DNA of 64,000 nt from NCBI GenBank assembly GCA_002717445.1, contig PBDY01000019.1:54558-118557 (forward strand), given 5' to 3'. This document shows positions 52,485 to 62,105 of the stretch, piece after piece. Made by a program: the position numbers and the translations under genes. The notes below the pieces were generated by a model, which saw only the letters and a program-made list of their open reading frames with translations, was not told the DNA's origin and searched no databases. Positions within the stretch are counted from its first letter, which is position 1, and every line of letters begins with the position of its first letter. This stretch comes from Gammaproteobacteria bacterium. Its GTDB lineage: Bacteria > Pseudomonadota > Gammaproteobacteria > Steroidobacterales > UBA11654.

Positions 52485-52847
52485 ATGGCTAGAGTAAAAA
52501 GAGGCGTAACATCGAAAGCTAGACACAAAAAGGTGCTCAAAAAGACCAAAGGTCAATACGGTGCCAGAAGTCGTCTAATCAAGGTAGCAAAACAAGCTGC
52601 AACCAAAGCAGGCCAGTATGCCTATAGAGACAGAAAAAAGAAGAAGAGTACATTCAGAGCACTCTGGATTGTTAGAATCAATGCAGCTGCTAGAGTAAAT
52701 AATCTCTCATATAGCAAGTTAATGCATGGACTTAGGTCAGCAGGCGTTGAAATTGATCGAAAAATGCTCGCGGATCTTGCCGTCCATGATGCAGAAGCAT
52801 TTAAAGTCATATCAGACAAGGCTAAAGTTGCATTAGAGAATGCCTGA
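52485..52847 (+). CDS. rplT: 50S ribosomal protein L20
   Basis: L20 is an early assembly protein of the 50S subunit. The 120-aa protein starts [29 protein letters not shown] and has the [23 protein letters not shown] core, both diagnostic. The stop codon overlaps the pheS start (TGATGA). Confidence 0.98.
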   Translation: MARVKRGVTSKARHKKVLKKTKGQYGARSRLIKVAKQAATKAGQYAYRDRKKKKSTFRALWIVRINAAARVNNLSYSKLMHGLRSAGVEIDRKMLADLAVHDAEAFKVISDKAKVALENA

Positions 52848-53830
52848 TGACTGACAATCTTTCAGATCTGTCAAAATCAGCAATCCAAGATATAAAAAAA
52901 TGTTCATCAACAAATGAGCTCGATTCACTCAGAGTCAAATATCTCGGAAAAAAGGGATCCATCACAGCTGCCCTTAAGTCGCTGTCTGGTAAAAATCCAA
53001 AAGAGCGACCTGCTTACGGAAAAAGGATCAATGAAATTAAATCTTTGATTCAAGCAGAACTGTCTGATAAAAAAGTCTTTCTGCAAAAAAAAGAAATCAA
53101 CCAAAGCATCGATGACAAAAAATTAGATGTAACACTCCCTGGTAGACGTAATTTTCAAGGGCATAGGCACCCAGTAACAAAGACACTTTTGGAAATTGAG
53201 GAAATCTTTTATGGGGCAGGGTTTGCAGTTGAAGATGGACCAGAAATTGAAGATGAATATCATAACTTCACTGCTCTAAACATTCCTCATAATCATCCTG
53301 CCAGAGCCATGCATGATACTTTTTATTTCAACTCTGAATTTCTTTTAAGAACCCATACCTCTCCAATTCAAATTCGAAGTATGGAGAAAGAGGGCGTTCC
53401 GATAAGGGTCATTGCTCCTGGTAAAGTTTATCGAAGGGATTCAGATATAACGCATACACCAATGTTCCATCAAATTGAGGGCCTCGTTATAGACAAAGGA
53501 ATAAATTTCAGTCATCTGAAAGGAATACTGCATCAGTTTATTAATACATTCTTTGAGGCAAATACTGAAGTTCGGTTTAGGCCCTCTTATTTCCCTTTCA
53601 CTGAGCCATCAGCAGAAGTAGACATATTATCCAAAGACAAAAAATGGTTGGAGATTCTTGGGTGCGGCATGGTTCACCCAAAAGTTCTTGAAAATCTGGG
53701 TATCAATACAGAAATCTATAGTGGATATGCATTTGGTATGGGTGTCGAACGATTAGCAATGTTGAAATTCGGCATCAAAGACATTCGATCATTTTATGAG
53801 AACGATCTTAACTTTTTAAATCAGTTTTAG
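52847..53830 (+). CDS. pheS: phenylalanyl-tRNA synthetase alpha subunit
   Basis: PheS carries the catalytic core of the (alpha-beta)2 PheRS. The 327-aa protein has an N-terminal coiled coil (KYLGKKGSITAALKSL), PGRRNFQGHRHPVTKT, the class II motif 2 (RVIAPGKVYRRDSDITHTPMFHQIEG) and motif 3 GMGVERLAMLKFGIKDIR. Length equals E. coli PheS (327 aa). It begins at the rplT stop and is followed 2 nt later by pheT. No pheM-like leader peptide is present between rplT and pheS. Confidence 0.97.
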   Translation: MTDNLSDLSKSAIQDIKKCSSTNELDSLRVKYLGKKGSITAALKSLSGKNPKERPAYGKRINEIKSLIQAELSDKKVFLQKKEINQSIDDKKLDVTLPGRRNFQGHRHPVTKTLLEIEEIFYGAGFAVEDGPEIEDEYHNFTALNIPHNHPARAMHDTFYFNSEFLLRTHTSPIQIRSMEKEGVPIRVIAPGKVYRRDSDITHTPMFHQIEGLVIDKGINFSHLKGILHQFINTFFEANTEVRFRPSYFPFTEPSAEVDILSKDKKWLEILGCGMVHPKVLENLGINTEIYSGYAFGMGVERLAMLKFGIKDIRSFYENDLNFLNQF

Positions 53831-53832
53831 AT

Positions 53833-55872
53833 ATGAAGCTACCTGTTACATGGCTGAATGAATCATTTAAGAAAGACTATAGCGCAAGTGAGCTATCTGA
53901 CCTTTTAACACTCTCTGGAATAGAATCGGAGATTGAAAAACAAAAAGGCGAATATATTCTTGATATAACGTTGACGCCCAATCGTGCTGACTGTTTTAGC
54001 TACAAAGGGATTGTTCAAGAGATCAGTGCCCTCGACAATTCAAAAATTATAAACAATAAACAGATCGATCCAGAAATTCATCACAATGAAACCATGAGTG
54101 TGGACGTAAAAGCCAAAAAAGATTCTCCTGTGTTTATGACCAGAGTCATAAAATCAATTAACAACGATGCAAAGACGCCTAAATGGCTCATAAAAAAACT
54201 AGAACAATCGGGCTATAAGTCAATCAATGCAATTGTTGATATTGCTAATTACGTAATGGTTGAGACCGGACAACCACTGCATACTTATGACCTAGATAAA
54301 ATCAATACAAAGATCATTGTTAGGCGAGCAAAAGACAATGAGGTCATAGATATACTTGATGGAAGTAGAAAAAACCTAGACTCGAACTTTCTTGTTATTG
54401 CTGATGAGAAAAAGTGCATTGGGATTGCTGGGATCATGGGGAGCTTGAACTCAGGTATTTCTGACAGCACACAAAACATCGTTATTGAATCGGCTTACTT
54501 CAATTTCGAAACCATTATGGGAAGAGCAAGATCTCTCAGTCTGCATAGTGAAGCGAGCATGCGATTTGAAAGAGGAGTGGATCCGGAAATACAAGAGTAT
54601 GCTATTCAAAGATTCACAAGCTTACTCAATGAGATTGCCAATGGGCAAAATGGTCCGCTTCATTCCTCCATCGATGACAAACAAAAACCTAAAAATAAGT
54701 TCATCATGCTTAGAAAAAATAAGATCAGGCAAATATTGGGAATCACAATTCCAAATCAGTCGATCAAAAGTATTCTCAATAGATTGAATATGGAAATCAA
54801 AGAAAAGGATTCAGGGTATTTGGGTTGGAGCGTAAGGGCACCAAGTTATCGATTTGACATCAATGAAGAATGTGATTTGATTGAGGAAATTTCAAGAGTT
54901 TATGGATTTGATCAAATTCCAGAGACAATAGAGCAACAAAATATGGCGCTTATGTCAAACTCGTCTCGTCAGTTAAAAAGAGAGAAACTTGATTCCATTT
55001 TCCATGGCCTAGGTTATAACGAAGTCGTTAATTATAGCTTTGTCAGCCCATCTATGAATTCATTATCTAGCTCGAATAAAGACATGATTGACTTACAAAA
55101 TCCAATTTCAATAGAGATGTCTGTTATGAGAAACTCGCTTTGGCCAGGCTTGCTTAGCAACCTTTCACATAACATTAAAAGACAGCATAGAAATATAAGG
55201 ATCTTTGAAGTGGGGAAACACTTTGCCAGCAAGAAAAAGGCTCCCATTGAATCAAATGTAATTGCAGGACTGATCTATGGGCATCGAAACCTGGAGAGTT
55301 GGGCTCATAATAAGGCAGTACTTGATTTCTTTGATCTAAAAGGTCATATGGAAGATATTCTTAGTGCATTTGGATTAAAAAATATACGATTTAATTCTAG
55401 CTCACACTCAATGCTTTGTCCGGGCGTTTCAGCAGAGATAAAGCTTAGAAATAAAAAAATTGGAGTCATCGGTATGCTCAGCCCAGAGCTGTCCTCTGAT
55501 ATGAAACTTGAACAAGATCCTTTTCTTTTTGAGATCGACTATGACGCTTTAAATCTGCCAGAAACGATGAACTATGCCAGTTCAACTTATTACCCATCAT
55601 CGAGGAGGGACTTATCTTTTTTGATTTCTAAAGAAATCAGAATAGACGAAGTGCTGCAAGAAATTAATCGTTTGATGATTAAAGAGCTTAGGGAAACTAT
55701 TGTATTCGATCTTTTTAACAAGAAAGATGTTGATAATACTCAAAAAAGTATCTCTATAGGGTTGATTTTTCAAGCAAAATCACGCACTCTAACAGATGTT
55801 GAAATTGATGAGTTTATGTCAAACGTGATTAAAATGCTCGAATTAGAATTTCAAATAAGAATTGGAAAATGA
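53833..55872 (+). CDS. pheT: phenylalanyl-tRNA synthetase beta subunit, lacking the N-terminal tRNA-binding OB domain
   Basis: PheT is the structural, editing and anticodon-binding subunit of PheRS. The 679-aa protein is about 115 residues shorter than E. coli PheT (795 aa). The missing block is at the N-terminus: the first 30 residues ([12 protein letters not shown]...[12 protein letters not shown]) run directly into [11 protein letters not shown], whereas other PheT proteins carry a complete EMAPII-like tRNA_bind domain in between. The B3/B4 editing region ([30 protein letters not shown]), B5, the core and the C-terminal FDX-ACB domain ([12 protein letters not shown]) are present. The frame is open throughout, so this looks like a genuine domain loss. 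Confidence 0.94.
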   Translation: MKLPVTWLNESFKKDYSASELSDLLTLSGIESEIEKQKGEYILDITLTPNRADCFSYKGIVQEISALDNSKIINNKQIDPEIHHNETMSVDVKAKKDSPVFMTRVIKSINNDAKTPKWLIKKLEQSGYKSINAIVDIANYVMVETGQPLHTYDLDKINTKIIVRRAKDNEVIDILDGSRKNLDSNFLVIADEKKCIGIAGIMGSLNSGISDSTQNIVIESAYFNFETIMGRARSLSLHSEASMRFERGVDPEIQEYAIQRFTSLLNEIANGQNGPLHSSIDDKQKPKNKFIMLRKNKIRQILGITIPNQSIKSILNRLNMEIKEKDSGYLGWSVRAPSYRFDINEECDLIEEISRVYGFDQIPETIEQQNMALMSNSSRQLKREKLDSIFHGLGYNEVVNYSFVSPSMNSLSSSNKDMIDLQNPISIEMSVMRNSLWPGLLSNLSHNIKRQHRNIRIFEVGKHFASKKKAPIESNVIAGLIYGHRNLESWAHNKAVLDFFDLKGHMEDILSAFGLKNIRFNSSSHSMLCPGVSAEIKLRNKKIGVIGMLSPELSSDMKLEQDPFLFEIDYDALNLPETMNYASSTYYPSSRRDLSFLISKEIRIDEVLQEINRLMIKELRETIVFDLFNKKDVDNTQKSISIGLIFQAKSRTLTDVEIDEFMSNVIKMLELEFQIRIGK

Positions 55873-56159
55873 CACTTACAAAATCAGACATAGTAGAAGA
55901 TCTAAACAATGAAATTGGCCTCAATAAAAGAGAAGCCAAGGAACTTGTTGATAGCGTTTTTGAATCGATTAAAGACACCCTGATCAATGGTGAAGAAGTC
56001 AAGGTTTCTGGCTTCGGTAACTTTCAATTAAAAGACAAGCCTGCAAGACCAGGTAGAAATCCTAGAACGGGAGAGGACGTGGAAATCACAGCCAGACGAG
56101 TTGTCACCTTTAAATCGGGACAAAAGCTCAAGGAAAAAGTTAAATCTATAGATAAATAA
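55869..56159 (+). CDS. ihfA: integration host factor subunit alpha
   Basis: IhfA forms the IHF heterodimer with IhfB. The 96-aa protein has [53 protein letters not shown] and the [16 protein letters not shown] end typical of the alpha subunit. It overlaps pheT by 4 nt (ATGA), the normal pheT-ihfA linkage, and is followed directly by a MerR-type gene. Confidence 0.96.
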   Translation: MTLTKSDIVEDLNNEIGLNKREAKELVDSVFESIKDTLINGEEVKVSGFGNFQLKDKPARPGRNPRTGEDVEITARRVVTFKSGQKLKEKVKSIDK

Positions 56160-56501
56160 ATGAATCTCGAAGAATTACAACTTCCAACAATACCCTCAAA
56201 AAGATATTTCACAATCAGTGAAGCGAGCAATCTGTGCAATGTTGAGGCACATGTACTCAGATATTGGGAACAAGAGTTTTCTCAACTCAGTCCAATTAAG
56301 AGAAGAGGCAATAGAAGATACTACCAAAGGCATGACGTTATGCTAATAAGGCACATTAAAGAGCTGCTGTATAATAATGGCTATACAATCAAAGGAGCTA
56401 AGCAGAAGCTTTCTGACGAAGCATCTGAACAAGAAACAAAAAGCAGCTCACTCTCTGACCTTCGCTCAGAGTTGGAATCAATCATAGATTTACTGGATTA
56501 G
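56160..56501 (+). CDS. MerR-family transcriptional regulator
   Basis: A 113-aa protein with an N-terminal MerR-type winged helix: [45 protein letters not shown], followed by [22 protein letters not shown]. The short C-terminal part has no sensor domain or metal-binding cysteines. A small MerR-like gene between ihfA and tRNA-Pro is common in gammaproteobacteria, so this is a conserved resident and not a mobile gene. Its targets are unknown. Confidence 0.9.
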   Translation: MNLEELQLPTIPSKRYFTISEASNLCNVEAHVLRYWEQEFSQLSPIKRRGNRRYYQRHDVMLIRHIKELLYNNGYTIKGAKQKLSDEASEQETKSSSLSDLRSELESIIDLLD

Positions 56502-56513
56502 ATTTTTATAAAT

Positions 56514-56587
56514 CGGGGCGTGGCGCAGCCTGGTAGCGCACTTGACTGGGGGTCAAGTGGTCGCTGGTTCAAATCCAGCCGTCCCGA
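56514..56587 (+). tRNA. tRNA-Pro (GGG)
   Basis: A 74-nt cloverleaf: acceptor CGGGGCG/CGTCCCG with one G-T pair, anticodon loop CTGGGGG giving GGG, T-arm GCTGG-TTCAAAT-CCAGC, discriminator A at 56587. Unlike the other three tRNAs here, CCA is not encoded (the next bases are CAG). It follows ihfA-merR as in Pseudomonas and relatives. Confidence 0.95.
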
Positions 56588-56599
56588 CAGAGATTCCAG

Positions 56600-57058
56600 T
56601 CAATTCTTCGTATGCCCATTTATAACTCTTGAGATCTGTCGTCTTGAATACCCTGTATCTGCTGAAATTGCATCGATTGACCAATTCATTTTATTTAATT
56701 CAAGTACCCTGAGATGTCTATTCTTAACGGTTTTCATACTCTTGTTTGTTACTTTAAGTAATTTCTCAATCGATTCTGTTAGGATCTGATTGTAGCTCTC
56801 ATCATCAGCTATCGTGCAATGATCCCATAACATCATCAAGTTGTAACAAGCATCCTCAGCATCATCCCTCATGAGGGCCTCTCTTAGGAAATGAGATCTA
56901 AAAATAATATGACACGCATCTTTGAGTGTCCCCTCAATCGATTCATCGTTGAGATAATTTTGTACCGATTTTAGTTCGGCTTGGACCCCATATGACGAAA
57001 GGATCAAACCCGCATTAAACTCGAGTTCCCTGATTACATTATCGACAATATTATTCAA
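56600..57058 (-). CDS. uncharacterised protein with C-terminal helix-turn-helix
   Basis: I do not recognise this 152-aa protein. The first two thirds are helical and acidic, with no transmembrane segment or metal site. The last 35 residues (RHLRVLELNKMNWSIDAISADTGYSRRQISRVINGH) look like a resolvase- or response-regulator-type helix-turn-helix, so DNA binding is likely. The gene ends 12 nt from the 3' end of tRNA-Pro on the opposite strand and is divergent from the PerM-like gene. The position next to a tRNA 3' end is where acquired DNA often sits, but no integrase or direct repeat of the tRNA end is visible. Confidence 0.65.
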   Translation of the reverse strand: MNNIVDNVIRELEFNAGLILSSYGVQAELKSVQNYLNDESIEGTLKDACHIIFRSHFLREALMRDDAEDACYNLMMLWDHCTIADDESYNQILTESIEKLLKVTNKSMKTVKNRHLRVLELNKMNWSIDAISADTGYSRRQISRVINGHTKN

Positions 57059-57122
57059 AAGCTTGATCCAATCTTGTTATTTTTTAGCTATCATTATCAT
57101 AAATTAATTTTTTAAACTAAAA

Positions 57123-58139
57123 ATGGCAATGAAAAGTCAAAATGCTTACTACTTATTACTGGCTGTCATCACAATTTTATTTGTGAGTATAATCTTTAAC
57201 TTTGCAGCACCAATATTGTGGTCAGTCGTGGTCTCTATAATCTTTTATCCTGTATACGAGAAATTTCTTTTGATGACGAATAAAAAATCACTATCCAGCA
57301 TACTATCACTGATATTAATTTTACTACTAGTCATTATGCCGTCAATTGCAATACTTGGCTTAATAGGAAACGAACTCATCATTTTTATAAATTCTTCGGA
57401 AAATTATAGCTTTGAACGTTACGCAGAAATGATACCCGATGAATCGATTATAAATGAACTCATTGGTTGGTCTGGTTTAAACATTAGTCAATTGCTCGAT
57501 AAAGCCGATGATTTCTTAATAACAGCATCAAAAATATTTTATAAATCCATATCAACAATCTCTGCAAACGTAATCAGTTTTTTTGTATCTTTATTTATAT
57601 TTATTTATCTGACTTTCTTTTTCTTAAAAGATGGTGAAAAAATATTACAAAACTGCATGGATGCATTTCCAATGAAAAACGAAGATGAAAGTTATCTCCT
57701 GAATGTATTTCAGAAAACAACACGAGCAACAATTAAAGGCACAGTAATCGTCGCTCTTGCTCAAGGATTCCTAGGCTATCTAACGCTTCTTTTGATTGAA
57801 ATCGATGGGGCTCTGATCTGGGGTTTTGTGATGGCATTATTGAGCATCATACCCGCTGTAGGAACCATACTTGTGTGGCTGCCCATCGCATTGGTGTTGT
57901 TTTTGAATGGAGAGGTTATGGATGCTTCACTGCTTATCTTTTCCGGCATCTTCATTATAGGTATGATTGACAATCTCCTAAGACCTATTCTCATTGGTAA
58001 GGAAACCAAGATACCCGATTATCTTATTTTGTTAACAACCATCGGGGGAATTTCCATCTTTGGAATAACTGGATTTATTGTCGGCCCAATTATTGCCTCA
58101 CTGTTTATCTCAGTCTGGTCATTATCCTCCCGCGTCTAG
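57123..58139 (+). CDS. AI-2E / PerM family membrane transporter
   Basis: A 338-aa polytopic membrane protein of the AI-2 exporter (UPF0118, PerM/TqsA) superfamily. It shows the usual hydrophobic pairs at the N-terminus (LLLAVITILFVSIIFNFAAPILWSVVVSIIFYPVYEKF), a central soluble region, and the conserved C-terminal LALIPAVGT-like motif (LLSIIPAVGTILVWLPIAL) and DNLLRPILIGKETKIPDYLILLTTIGG. Transported substrates vary in this family (autoinducer-2, sodium/proton, others) and cannot be assigned. The following dehydrogenase gene starts 9 nt downstream. Confidence 0.9.
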   Translation: MAMKSQNAYYLLLAVITILFVSIIFNFAAPILWSVVVSIIFYPVYEKFLLMTNKKSLSSILSLILILLLVIMPSIAILGLIGNELIIFINSSENYSFERYAEMIPDESIINELIGWSGLNISQLLDKADDFLITASKIFYKSISTISANVISFFVSLFIFIYLTFFFLKDGEKILQNCMDAFPMKNEDESYLLNVFQKTTRATIKGTVIVALAQGFLGYLTLLLIEIDGALIWGFVMALLSIIPAVGTILVWLPIALVLFLNGEVMDASLLIFSGIFIIGMIDNLLRPILIGKETKIPDYLILLTTIGGISIFGITGFIVGPIIASLFISVWSLSSRV

Positions 58140-58148
58140 TCTTCCCAT

Positions 58149-59552
58149 ATGACTGATCATATAGATAATCTTAGGCGAATAGTGGGTGAATCAAATGCCC
58201 TTGATCGTGATGCTGATATTCATCCATTTCTAGAAGATTGGAGGGGTCAACTCAAGGGATCAACGCCCTTAATATTATTTCCGATCAACACCGATCACGT
58301 CCAAAGAATTGTCCGCTATTGTTACGAGAATAATGTAAAGATTGTTAGTCAAGGTGGCAATACCAGCCTTTGTGGCGCTAATGTTCCAAACTCATCCGAT
58401 CATCAGATTGAAATTGTTATCAATACTTCAAAAATGAATAAAGTGATAGACATCGACCCCTTCAATCGTTCGATAATCGTCGAAAGCGGCTGTATCTTAC
58501 AGAACATACAAAACATTGCTCAAGAACATGACCTTCTATTTCCACTGAGTCTGAGTGCTGAGGGCTCATGTCAAATCGGTGGAAATGTTTCAACAAATGC
58601 TGGGGGCGTGAATGTTCTGAAATATGGCATGGTGAGGGATCAGGTCATGGGCATTGAGGCTGTACTGCCCGATGGATCAATCTTTTCTGACTTAAAATCA
58701 TTGAGAAAAAACAACACTGGGTATGACTTAAAGCAACTTTTTATCGGTGCAGAAGGAACTTTGGGCGTAATCACCAAGGTCAGTCTGAAACTTTCATCCA
58801 GCCCAATCAATGAAATCACATCGATGGTTTCTGTGGAATCCGTTGAGGATGCGATCACTCTCCTGAAGGAATCAAAAACAAGATTTGGTGATAATGTGGC
58901 TGCCTTTGAATTCATTAGTCAGTCCTGCTTAGTTGCCATTGATGAATTTCTTGAGCACATATCACTGCCACTTGGGTGTGATGCATCCTGGCAAATCATA
59001 TTCGAGGTCATTAATCATGATGAAGGCTCGTTATCAGACTTTCTAGAGGATCAAGTTAAAAAGGGACTTATATGCGACGCTCTTATTGCTAAGAATAAAA
59101 AAGAAAGCAATGACATCTGGCTCGTTAGGCACAGTATTTCAGAGGCTGAAAAATCATCAGGCAGGGGAGTGCACCACGATATATCACTCCCGATCAGGAA
59201 AATTTCTGAGTTTTTAGACCAGACAATACCGGCGATGGAGAAAATTGTAGGACGATCCGTTGTTTATACTTTTGGCCATCTAGGTGATGGCAATCTGCAT
59301 CTCACAAAAAAACAACCTGACAACATGAATGGGGTTGATTTCATGAATTATTCTCAGGAAATAAATGCTGTTGTTCATGAAAATGCTGAGGCACTTGGCG
59401 GGTCTTTTAGTGCAGAACATGGCATTGGGTCAAAACTTAAAAATGATTTGGTTAGATTCTCCGACCCAATAAAAATAGAGTTAATGAAAAAAATCAAAAA
59501 ATCATTGGACCCTAAAAATATTATGAATCCGGATAAACTGATCGATCCCTAA
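58149..59552 (+). CDS. FAD-linked D-2-hydroxyacid dehydrogenase (D-2-hydroxyglutarate / D-lactate type)
   Basis: A 467-aa flavoprotein of the GlcD/D2HGDH family. FAD-binding PCMH domain: VSQGGNTSLCGANVPN, SAEGSCQIGGNVSTNAGGVNVLKYGMVRDQVMGIEAVLPDG. C-terminal cap domain: YTFGHLGDGNLHL, with metal/substrate histidines, and SAEHGIGSKLK. These features fit D-2-hydroxyglutarate dehydrogenases best. In bacteria such enzymes remove D-2-hydroxyglutarate made by SerA, which is also encoded in this window; that link is inference. It converges on, and overlaps by 4 nt, the dioxygenase gene. Confidence 0.87.
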   Translation: MTDHIDNLRRIVGESNALDRDADIHPFLEDWRGQLKGSTPLILFPINTDHVQRIVRYCYENNVKIVSQGGNTSLCGANVPNSSDHQIEIVINTSKMNKVIDIDPFNRSIIVESGCILQNIQNIAQEHDLLFPLSLSAEGSCQIGGNVSTNAGGVNVLKYGMVRDQVMGIEAVLPDGSIFSDLKSLRKNNTGYDLKQLFIGAEGTLGVITKVSLKLSSSPINEITSMVSVESVEDAITLLKESKTRFGDNVAAFEFISQSCLVAIDEFLEHISLPLGCDASWQIIFEVINHDEGSLSDFLEDQVKKGLICDALIAKNKKESNDIWLVRHSISEAEKSSGRGVHHDISLPIRKISEFLDQTIPAMEKIVGRSVVYTFGHLGDGNLHLTKKQPDNMNGVDFMNYSQEINAVVHENAEALGGSFSAEHGIGSKLKNDLVRFSDPIKIELMKKIKKSLDPKNIMNPDKLIDP

Positions 59553-60307
59553 ACTTTGAATGAGTAATCTTTATTTGGGTCTCTTTCATTGTTTGGTGGA
59601 AAGCTTAGCCTTTTCTCATTGAAATATTGTCGCCTATGATCGCCATCTGTTTCTTTGTTATATGTGATGTAGATGTTGCATCTTCTGTCCAATGACCCAT
59701 TACCATCAGAGGCATGAGGTACATAGCTGTTAAAAAGAACAACATCGCCACTCTTCGTTTCTATAGGCTGTAGATCGAGATTTTCTAAACTATCCGGATT
59801 CAAAGGCTCCCATAAGGGTCCAGCCAATGCATCTTTGTAATGACCCGAAACATCAAATTCGACACAAGCATTATCTACATTGCTCTCCTCGACTGCTATA
59901 AGAGCTGAAATAAACTCTGTACCGAATTTGTCCCATCCTGCCTGAGAATCTTGATGCAAATAATCTGGCGGAGAGCCGTACGGTTTGTAGTTTATTTTTT
60001 CTTTGAGAAGAATTGGGTCCTGTAAAAGAAGCGCGGCAATTATTTTTATCAAAGTCTCATCATAGACCACAGACTTCAATAGAGAGCTTTCTTCTAAGAA
60101 CTTTTCAATTCTGATCAGAATCATTTCATCATGATTGAGTTGAGAAGGTTCATAGTATTTCATTGGTCCATTATTTATAGGATCCAAAGCATCGAGACGA
60201 TTGACCTCATTGAGAATATTCATCATAAAACTTGCATCAAATAAATTTCTTATAACTAGAAATCCTTTATCTTTGAACGATTGAATTTGTGTGCTATCAA
60301 GTACCAT
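59549..60307 (-). CDS. phytanoyl-CoA dioxygenase (PhyH) family protein
   Basis: A 252-aa Fe(II)/2-oxoglutarate-dependent oxygenase candidate. It opens with FKDKGFLVIRNLFDASFM, has the metal ligands in LHQDSQAGW (His, Asp) and VPHASDGNGSLDRR (His, plus the arginine that binds 2-oxoglutarate), and the usual DVVLFNSY strand. The family hydroxylates very diverse small molecules. The ATG lies immediately after the hisE stop, so it is the last gene of the his operon transcript. A link to histidine metabolism is not established. Confidence 0.85.
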   Translation of the reverse strand: MVLDSTQIQSFKDKGFLVIRNLFDASFMMNILNEVNRLDALDPINNGPMKYYEPSQLNHDEMILIRIEKFLEESSLLKSVVYDETLIKIIAALLLQDPILLKEKINYKPYGSPPDYLHQDSQAGWDKFGTEFISALIAVEESNVDNACVEFDVSGHYKDALAGPLWEPLNPDSLENLDLQPIETKSGDVVLFNSYVPHASDGNGSLDRRCNIYITYNKETDGDHRRQYFNEKRLSFPPNNERDPNKDYSFKV

Positions 60308-60616
60308 CTAGTCAGGCTTGTGTCTTTTCTCTAACTCTTTTGAAACATCATCCATTGTTACATCGGCCGATTGAAGCAATACCATCATGTGGTAAAGGAG
60401 GTCAGCACTCTCCCATATGATCTCATCTTTGTTTGTAGCATCATTTAAGTATGCCACAGCCAGCTCTCCGCTTTCCTCAATTACTTTTTTTGCTATTCTG
60501 TCTTTTCCGGATGTCAAAAGTTCGTGCGTATAACTTTTCTCAATATCATTGGAATTTGATCTCTCTTGAATCACTCTTTCTAACTCTTTTATAAAACCGC
60601 TTCCTTTAGTTTTCAT
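60308..60616 (-). CDS. hisE: phosphoribosyl-ATP pyrophosphatase HisE
   Basis: HisE hydrolyses phosphoribosyl-ATP to phosphoribosyl-AMP, the second step of histidine synthesis. The 102-aa protein has the all-alpha MazG-like pattern [30 protein letters not shown] ... [13 protein letters not shown]. It is a free HisE, not the HisIE fusion of E. coli, so HisI must be encoded elsewhere. The start overlaps the hisF stop (ATGA). Confidence 0.93.
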   Translation of the reverse strand: MKTKGSGFIKELERVIQERSNSNDIEKSYTHELLTSGKDRIAKKVIEESGELAVAYLNDATNKDEIIWESADLLYHMMVLLQSADVTMDDVSKELEKRHKPD

Positions 60617-61380
60617 AATCTAACCTCTATTTCATTCTTTCTTAAGTATTTTTTTAATTCATCAATATTTATAATCGACTTATGAAAAACTGTGGCAGCG
60701 AGTGCTCCACTCACATCTGAGGCTCGAAACACATCGACAAAGTGATCCAAATCACCGGCACCGCCCGAAGCAATCAATGGGATATTGATATTCGATCTCA
60801 TCAACTTTAATTGCTCAATATCATAGCCATTTCTCACGCCATCCTGGTTCATACAATTGAGAACAATTTCTCCGGCGCCTCTTTCTTGTACTTCGTTCAC
60901 CCAATCATTCACAATTTTACCGGTTTCTTTTGTTTTGCTCGGATCACCAGTATTGCTATAGACTTTGTAGTTATCATCATCCTCATAACTATCAATCCCG
61001 ATCACTATGCATTGAGTCCCAAACCGTTTGGCAAGTTCGTCAATAAGCACTGGGTTGTGTATTGCTGGCGTATTTATTGAAATCTTGTCTGCGCCATAAT
61101 TAAGAACTTCTTCAGCATCATTGATTGACCTGATGCCCCCGGCTACACAAAATGGAATATTGATTTTTTCTGCCACACGATTGATCCAAGATCTGTCTAC
61201 AGTTCTATCTTCTGGACTTGCAGTGATGTCATAAAAAACGAGCTCGTCAGCACCTTCATTGGAGTACCGTTCAGCCAGTTGCAGAATATCACCTACGACC
61301 TCATGGTTTCTGAATTGAACTCCCTTCACCACCTGGCCATCTTTGACATCAAGACATGGAATTATTCTTTTTGTAAGAAT
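60613..61380 (-). CDS. hisF: imidazole glycerol phosphate synthase cyclase subunit HisF, probable AUU start
   Basis: HisF is the cyclase half of IGP synthase, working with HisH. The track begins at a GTG (61332), but that would remove the conserved N-terminal strand with catalytic Asp11. Reading upstream in frame gives [22 protein letters not shown], exactly the family start, and the codon at the Met position is ATT (61380-61378), 7 nt after a perfect AGGAGG. A stop codon lies eight codons further up and no ATG, GTG or TTG lies between. The full protein is then 255 aa (E. coli 258). Other motifs: [44 protein letters not shown] and LIASGGAGD. Confidence 0.93.
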   Translation of the reverse strand: MLTKRIIPCLDVKDGQVVKGVQFRNHEVVGDILQLAERYSNEGADELVFYDITASPEDRTVDRSWINRVAEKINIPFCVAGGIRSINDAEEVLNYGADKISINTPAIHNPVLIDELAKRFGTQCIVIGIDSYEDDDNYKVYSNTGDPSKTKETGKIVNDWVNEVQERGAGEIVLNCMNQDGVRNGYDIEQLKLMRSNINIPLIASGGAGDLDHFVDVFRASDVSGALAATVFHKSIINIDELKKYLRKNEIEVRL

Positions 61381-62105
61381 TGGATAACCTCCTGATCCGT
61401 AATTTTATTTTCAAGCAGTGATTTTCCAACCACTACTGATTGCATCGAAATATCGTCCAGCTTAATGAGGTCACTGAACTTACTTACGCCGCCAGACGCA
61501 ATGACATTGATTTCTTTGAATTTCTCATTTATTTGCCTATAAAGATCGATATTGGGTCCCTCAAGTGTTCCGTCTTTACTGATATCAGTGATTAGGAAAT
61601 CTTTAAACCCATTGTCTACAAAAGATTTTATGGTCGACAAGAGATTCATCTTTGAATCTTTTTGCCAGCCATGAATCCGAATGGTAGGCAGTCCATCAAG
61701 AATCATTATATCCAATGCGACGATTATCCTTGAGCGAACCTCAGAATCGAACGATGTGACAAATTGGTTATACTCTTCAATGGCATAACTTCCAATTACA
61801 AGTTTTGATAATCCTGAATTAAGCCAATACTTGATTGATAGCATCGATCGAATTCCTCCACCCATTTGAACTTTAAGATTGGTTTGGGTAATTATTGAAT
61901 CAACAATCTTTTCGTTCTCGCTGTATCCATCTCTTGTTCCATTGAGGTCAACAATATGCAAATATTCGCAGCCAAGTGATTCGTAGTGCTTAGCCAGTTG
62001 TAGTGGTTCTTTTTGATAAAATGTGACTTGATCAAAGTCGCCGCGTAAGAGCCTGACGCATTTTTGATCAAGCAGATCAATTGCTGGGATTAAATTCATA
62101 CTCAT
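61362..62105 (-). CDS. hisA: phosphoribosylformimino-5-aminoimidazole carboxamide ribotide isomerase HisA
   Basis: HisA isomerises ProFAR to PRFAR before the HisF/HisH step. The 247-aa TIM-barrel protein has the catalytic Asp in [51 protein letters not shown] (second Asp) and VIASGGVS. The start forms an ATGA overlap with hisH. The end overlaps the deduced hisF start by 19 nt. Confidence 0.95.
   Translation of the reverse strand: MSMNLIPAIDLLDQKCVRLLRGDFDQVTFYQKEPLQLAKHYESLGCEYLHIVDLNGTRDGYSENEKIVDSIITQTNLKVQMGGGIRSMLSIKYWLNSGLSKLVIGSYAIEEYNQFVTSFDSEVRSRIIVALDIMILDGLPTIRIHGWQKDSKMNLLSTIKSFVDNGFKDFLITDISKDGTLEGPNIDLYRQINEKFKEINVIASGGVSKFSDLIKLDDISMQSVVVGKSLLENKITDQEVIQFLQKE
61378..61393 (-). 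promoter_or_regulatory. hisF Shine-Dalgarno and AUU start codon
   Basis: On the minus strand AGGAGG (61393-61388) is followed after 7 nt by ATT (61380-61378). The site lies inside the end of hisA. Its strength and spacing are ideal, which decides the start despite the rare codon. Confidence 0.75.

Noticed and set aside
56580-56600. Attachment-site duplication of the tRNA-Pro 3' end
   Set aside because: I found no second copy of the tRNA end within the following kilobases and no integrase gene.
61325-61332. GTG at 61332 as the hisF start (as in the ORF track)
   Set aside because: It would remove the conserved first strand and catalytic Asp11, and it has no suitable Shine-Dalgarno, unlike the ATT at 61380.
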